64,000 bases of DNA, taken from Acidimicrobiales bacterium. Its GTDB lineage: Bacteria > Actinomycetota > Acidimicrobiia > Acidimicrobiales > SZUA-35. A program made the translations under genes and the position numbers. Numbering within the stretch: the first letter of the stretch is position 1; the number at the start of each line of letters is the position of its first letter. The notes beneath the pieces are model-generated. The model did not search any database. It was not told where the DNA came from and worked only from the letters and a program-made list of their open reading frames with translations. Positions 60,304-64,000 of this stretch are shown piece by piece. The stretch is taken from positions 62,001 through 126,000 of the forward strand of contig JAWKIO010000005.1 of the NCBI GenBank assembly GCA_041394265.1, given 5' to 3'.

Positions 60304-61233
60304 ATGGCCAAAGGTCACCACGACGCGAAGTCCAGCCGGCCCGAGGACGAGTTCGAGGGCCAATGGCAACAAGACGTCTGGGGCCAACGAGCCGACGCCG
60401 CCTCCGTGTCGTCGCCGCATTTCACCCCGACCCTGCCCAAGCCCGAAGACTACGCCGGCGGCCGACTCAAGAAGGACGTCTATGAAGCTCGGCTCGAAGA
60501 ACTCCAGGAGGAGCTGGTCAAGCTCCAGTACTGGGTGCACCACAACAGCCTGCGAGTGCTCATCATCTTCGAGGGCCGGGGATCGGCGGGCAAGGGTGGC
60601 GTGATCAAGCGCATCAACGAGCGCACGAGCCCTCGCATCGTCCGCACCGAAGCCCTGCCGAAGCCCACCGACCGTGAGCAGACCCAGTGGTACTTCCAGC
60701 GCTACGTCCCGCTACTGCCCTCGGGCGGCGAGATCGTGCTGTTCGACCGCAGTTGGTACAACCGTTCCAACGTCGAATGGGTCATGGGCTTCGTCACCGA
60801 GGAGAAGCATCAGGAGTTCCTGCGCACCTGTCCCGAGTTCGAACGCATGCTCGTTCGGTCCGGGATCATCATCCTCAAGTACTGGTTCTCGGTCAGTTAC
60901 GAGGAGCAGGAGCGCCGGTTCAAGGCCCGCAACGAGGAGCCGATCAAGCGCTGGAAGCTGTCCGAGATGGATCTCGAGGAGCACCGGTTGTACACCCGCT
61001 ACTCGATGGCGAAGGACACCACGTTCCAGCACACCGACATCAAGCAGGCGCCGTGGTACGTGGTGCCGTCCGACGACAAGCGGTCGGCTCGCCTGAACTG
61101 CATCAGTCACATCTTGTCGCAGATTCCCTACGAGGACGTGGTGCCCGAACCGGTCGAGATCCCCCAGCGTGAGGAAGTCCCCTACATCCGGCCGCCGCTG
61201 CGCGACCAGACGTTCGTTCCCCGCATCTACTGA
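60304..61233 (+). CDS. ppk2: Polyphosphate kinase 2 family protein (copy 2)
   Basis: 309 aa, with a 75-residue N-terminal extension. Walker A at 91-99 is GRGSAGKGG, so the usual aspartate of the GRDAAGKGG loop is Gly and the next Ala is Ser. Walker B is VLFDRSWYNRSN and the lid motif RWKLSEMDLEEHRLYTRY is present. Length and lid fit PPK2, but the class (nucleoside mono- or diphosphate) is not clear. Divergent from copy 1 across 140 bases. Confidence 0.92.
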   Translation: MAKGHHDAKSSRPEDEFEGQWQQDVWGQRADAASVSSPHFTPTLPKPEDYAGGRLKKDVYEARLEELQEELVKLQYWVHHNSLRVLIIFEGRGSAGKGGVIKRINERTSPRIVRTEALPKPTDREQTQWYFQRYVPLLPSGGEIVLFDRSWYNRSNVEWVMGFVTEEKHQEFLRTCPEFERMLVRSGIIILKYWFSVSYEEQERRFKARNEEPIKRWKLSEMDLEEHRLYTRYSMAKDTTFQHTDIKQAPWYVVPSDDKRSARLNCISHILSQIPYEDVVPEPVEIPQREEVPYIRPPLRDQTFVPRIY

Positions 61234-61268
61234 GCAGGCATCAGCCGGCCGCCACGACAACGGCTGAG

Positions 61269-61312
61269 CGGGACTTTTGACGCGAAATGGCACCGATCCC
61301 GGACATTTGAGG
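61269..61312 (+). promoter_or_regulatory. Direct repeat upstream of the multicopper oxidase gene
   Basis: CGGGACTTTTGACG (61269-61282) and CCGGACATTTGAGG (61299-61312) are imperfect direct copies 30 bases apart, about 110-150 bases before the ATG at 61416. They could be tandem regulator sites or -35-like elements. Confidence 0.35.
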
Positions 61313-61373
61313 ACCTTGGTCCCTTCTCGTTCAACGCTGAATCAACGACAACTGTCGGAGTCCCGGCGTCGGA

Positions 61374-61385
61374 CGGCACGTGCCG
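61374..61385 (+). promoter_or_regulatory. Perfect 12-bp palindrome CGGCACGTGCCG before the multicopper oxidase gene
   Basis: It lies 31-42 bases upstream of the ATG at 61416 and is a candidate operator, for example for a copper-responsive regulator. Confidence 0.45.
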
Positions 61386-61415
61386 CCACGCCCTCGCCCC
61401 CACCGGAGATCACAC

Positions 61416-63029
61416 ATGGCATCCCCCGACCAGACCGCGCCGTATGCGGCCGGCCCCCAACAGGAACGCCTCGGCGGCAGTTGGTTCCTCATCCTGACAC
61501 TCGGTGGTCTTGCCATCGTGATGGCGTTCATGCTCGGCATCGCCGCCATCGGCATCCTCGCCGGCGACGGTGGAGGCGCAAGCGCCACGCCGTCCACCCG
61601 CATCGATGTCACGCTGGCCGAATTCACCATCAACGGCAACCTGGTCGCCCCCGAAGGCGAGGTCACCCTGGTCATCAAGAACGACGGCTCGATGGATCAC
61701 AACGTCGGCGTCCGCGAGCTCGGGCTGCTGTCGCCGAACGTCGGCGCCGGCGGCGTGGTGGAGCTGGCCTTGGGCGAGCTCAACCCTGGCACCTACGAGG
61801 TCTACTGCGACATCGCCGGCCACGCCGATTCCGGCATGGTCGCCGTGCTCACGGTCAGCGGGAGCGGCGAGACCGTCGCCGCCGCAAGCTCGGGCGGTGG
61901 CACCGACCATTCGAACATGACCGACGAAGAGTACGCCGCAATGGACACCGCGATGATGGAGTCCATGCTGGCCTACCCGGCCGAGACCGAGGGCAAGGGC
62001 AACCAGATCCTCGAGCCGACCGAGGTGCTCGCCGATGGCACGAAGGTGTTCGACCTCGAAGCCTCGATCGTGCAGTGGGAGAAGGAGCCGGGTCTCTACG
62101 TGGATGCCTGGGCCTACAACGGCATGGTGCCCGGACCGAAGTTCGATCTCGACCGTGGTGACAAGTTCCGGGTCCGTTTCACCAACAACCTGCCAATGGG
62201 CACCGACATCCACTGGCACGGCGTCCACACCCCGAACGACATGGACGGCGTCGCCCCCTACACCCAGGATCTGATCGAGCCCCACGGCGGCACGTTCGTC
62301 TACGAGTTCGTCGTCGACGATGACGCCATCGGCATGTACCACGCCCACAACCACGCTCAGACCCAGGTGGTCAACGGCATGTTCGGCGCCTTCGTCGTCG
62401 GCGAGAACCCCGCACCGTGGGGCATGAGTGTCAGCGGTGTCGATCTGCCCGAAGACGGCGAGTTCGCCGTCGACATGCCGATGATCCTCAACGACGCCGG
62501 CACGATCGGCCTCAGCCTCAACGGCAAGAGCTTCCCTGCCACCGAGCCGCTGGTGCTGAACCAGGGCGAATGGGCGAGCGTCACCTATTACAACGAGGGT
62601 CTGCAGATCCACCCGATGCACCTCCACCAGTTCCCGCAGCTGGTGTACGCAAAGGACGGCATCCCGCTCGAGCAGCCCTACTGGACCGACACCCTCAACA
62701 TCGCTCCCGGTGAGCGCTACACGGTGATGTTCCGGGCCGACGACGCCGGAGTCTGGGTCTGGCACTGCCACATCCTCACCCACGTCGAGCGTTCGACCGG
62801 CATGTTCGGCATGGTGACCGCCATCATCGTCAACGAGACACCCGGGTTCGACCCCAACGACGAGCCGGTTCGCCCCAGCAACTGGCGGCTGAACCCGAAT
62901 CACAGCGTGGCCGAGGACGGCACCAACCCCGGCGGCGTGACCGCCGAGGACCTGGCCGACGCCCAGGCCGAAGCCGACGCAGCGGACGAGGCCGAGGCCT
63001 CGGCCAGCTCGACCAACAGCGACGGCTGA
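61416..63029 (+). CDS. Cupredoxin-multicopper oxidase fusion
   Basis: 537 aa membrane-anchored exported protein with one N-terminal helix (about 20-48; LILTLGGLAIVMAFMLGIAAIG). Residues about 65-150 form a separate cupredoxin with type 1 copper ligands (DHNVGVREL, YCDIAGHADSGM, giving H-C-H-M). The multicopper oxidase follows (about 195-500): DIHWHGVHTPND at 266, GMYHAHNHAQTQVVNGMFG, HPMHLHQFPQLV and WHCHILTHVERSTGM near 450. It probably oxidises Cu(I), Fe(II), Mn(II) or phenolics, with the extra cupredoxin shuttling electrons. A nitrite-reductase-like architecture is also possible. The ATG follows CGGAG. Confidence 0.9.
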   Translation: MASPDQTAPYAAGPQQERLGGSWFLILTLGGLAIVMAFMLGIAAIGILAGDGGGASATPSTRIDVTLAEFTINGNLVAPEGEVTLVIKNDGSMDHNVGVRELGLLSPNVGAGGVVELALGELNPGTYEVYCDIAGHADSGMVAVLTVSGSGETVAAASSGGGTDHSNMTDEEYAAMDTAMMESMLAYPAETEGKGNQILEPTEVLADGTKVFDLEASIVQWEKEPGLYVDAWAYNGMVPGPKFDLDRGDKFRVRFTNNLPMGTDIHWHGVHTPNDMDGVAPYTQDLIEPHGGTFVYEFVVDDDAIGMYHAHNHAQTQVVNGMFGAFVVGENPAPWGMSVSGVDLPEDGEFAVDMPMILNDAGTIGLSLNGKSFPATEPLVLNQGEWASVTYYNEGLQIHPMHLHQFPQLVYAKDGIPLEQPYWTDTLNIAPGERYTVMFRADDAGVWVWHCHILTHVERSTGMFGMVTAIIVNETPGFDPNDEPVRPSNWRLNPNHSVAEDGTNPGGVTAEDLADAQAEADAADEAEASASSTNSDG

Positions 63030-63055
63030 CGCTTCTCCCAACGAGCGACTCGTCG

Positions 63056-63086
63056 ACAGCACCCGGCCCCAGCGGCCGGGTGCTGT
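63056..63086 (+). terminator. Long hairpin after the multicopper oxidase gene
   Basis: Perfect 13-bp arms ACAGCACCCGGCC and GGCCGGGTGCTGT with a 5-nt loop, 27 bases after the stop. Confidence 0.85.
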
Positions 63087-63134
63087 CGCGTTCGGACACC
63101 TGGTCCGGATCCGTGCGTTTTGCCTGGCGATGGC

Positions 63135-63140
63135 TACCGT
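63135..63140 (+). promoter_or_regulatory. -10 element TACCGT, leaderless-type, for glpD
   Basis: TACCGT, 7-base spacer to the ATG at 63148. Confidence 0.5.
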
Positions 63141-63147
63141 TTGGCCG

Positions 63148-64000
63148 ATGGAGTTGCGAGCACAGAAGCTGGCCGAACTCGACGGCGGGCACTTCGACGT
63201 GCTGGTGATCGGGGGCGGCATCAACGGTGCGGTGACCGCAGCGGCCCTGGCCGCCCGCGACCTCAGGGTCGCCCTGGTCGAGCGCGGCGACTTCGCCAGC
63301 TTCACCAGCCAGCAGTCGTCGAACCTCGTCTGGGGCGGCTTCAAGTACCTCGAGAACTACGAGCTGAAGCTGGTCTGGGATCTCTGCACCTCTCGAAATC
63401 ACATGCTGCGGAGCTACCCGACCCAGATCAAGGAGATCGACTTCCTCGCCACGCTCGACCAGACGGCCCCGTTCCCGCTCGCGCTCGCGGCACTCGGCGC
63501 AGTCGGCTACTGGGGCATCGGGCGCTTCGCCACCAAGGCGCCCCGGGTGTACCGGGCGTCCGACATCGAGTCCACCGAGCCGTTGGTCGACACCAGCACG
63601 GCCAAGGGTGGTATCCGCTACGCCGACGCCTACCTCCCCGACAACGATGCCCGCTTCGTGTGGGGCTTCGTCCGCTCGGCCCTCGATCTCGGGGCGACCG
63701 CCGTCAACTACGTCTCGGTCGATCGGGCCGATCGCCACGACGACCGTTGGACCGTGTCCCTCACCGACACCGAATCGGGCTCGCCGCTACGGGCGACCGC
63801 CACGGCCATCGTCAATGCTGCCGGCCCCTTCATCGACGGCCTCAACGAGCAGCTCGACCTCCGCACCGAGCACCGCATCGTCTACTCCAAGGGCATCCAC
63901 CTCATCGTGCCCAAACTGACCGACAGCGACCGCATCCTTGCGTTCTTCGACGACACCGGCCGCCTGTTCTACGTCATTCCCATGGCGAACCGGTCGGTGG
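63148..64000 (+). CDS. glpD: FAD-dependent glycerol-3-phosphate dehydrogenase, 5' part (cut by window end)
   Basis: The first 284 residues are visible and the frame is still open. FAD motif VLVIGGGINGAVTAAALAARD, then LVERGDFASFTSQQSSNLVWGGFKYLEN, where the usual SSKLIHGGLRYLE becomes SSNLVWGGFKYLE. The segment NDARFVWGFVRSALDLGATAVNY and VNAAGPFID follow the GlpD pattern. The enzyme passes electrons from glycerol-3-phosphate to the quinone pool, and some divergent homologues have other substrates. Confidence 0.87.
   Translation, partial: MELRAQKLAELDGGHFDVLVIGGGINGAVTAAALAARDLRVALVERGDFASFTSQQSSNLVWGGFKYLENYELKLVWDLCTSRNHMLRSYPTQIKEIDFLATLDQTAPFPLALAALGAVGYWGIGRFATKAPRVYRASDIESTEPLVDTSTAKGGIRYADAYLPDNDARFVWGFVRSALDLGATAVNYVSVDRADRHDDRWTVSLTDTESGSPLRATATAIVNAAGPFIDGLNEQLDLRTEHRIVYSKGIHLIVPKLTDSDRILAFFDDTGRLFYVIPMANRSV

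Overview
The window is GC-rich and gene-dense, with no gap above about 275 bases, and looks like an actinobacterial chromosome. High GC, a class F sortase with LPxTG/LAxTG-type surface proteins, SCO6745-family and LigB-type ligase genes, CoA-ester catabolism and many leaderless-type promoters fit Actinomycetota. An Acidimicrobiia (Ilumatobacter-like) origin is my inference. There are 54 protein genes, no rRNA or tRNA, and no phage, IS element or CRISPR.

Layout. 1-2.4 kb: end of an efflux adaptor plus MacB-type ABC ATPase and permease. 2.5-12 kb: envelope genes (CHRD protein, class F sortase, two paralogous sortable Ig-like proteins, DUF4012 protein, sugar transferase, Wzz/tyrosine-kinase), with an aromatic-amino-acid-type decarboxylase between them. 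12-25 kb: 3-hydroxyacyl-CoA dehydrogenase behind a double palindrome, RarD, Bax1-inhibitor-like protein, Fur-family regulator, a redoxin gene interrupted by an in-frame TGA (candidate selenoprotein), ATP-dependent DNA ligase, GMC oxidoreductase, amidase, acyl-CoA ligase, MFS exporter and a soluble MCP. 25.5-36.1 kb: a tight six-gene operon with two circularly permuted ATP-grasp/alpha-E sets, two transglutaminases and a zinc peptidase, a predicted peptide-ligation system. 36-50 kb: acyl-CoA dehydrogenases, enoyl-CoA hydratase, a large lectin/thrombospondin-repeat/DUF4214 secreted protein, P450, DtxR regulator, AroQ, GNAT and MFS. 50-64 kb: TRIC-type channel, alanine dehydrogenase with divergent Lrp regulator, CoA-transferase, MocR regulator divergent from a PNPOx-fold gene, two FAD amine-oxidase-like proteins, a degenerate GGDEF protein, divergent PPK2 kinases, a cupredoxin-multicopper oxidase fusion and the start of glycerol-3-phosphate dehydrogenase.

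Standout signals. (1) The redoxin gene at 15573-16652 has TGA where the catalytic Cys is expected, followed 12 nt later by a perfect 8-bp stem with a 5-nt G-containing loop, as expected for a bacterial SECIS. (2) About twenty genes have a TAnnnT hexamer only 5-8 nt before the start codon, which implies leaderless transcripts and helps to fix starts. (3) Several unrelated families of hairpin-forming intergenic repeats sit mostly at gene ends. (4) Compact palindromes lie upstream of individual genes.
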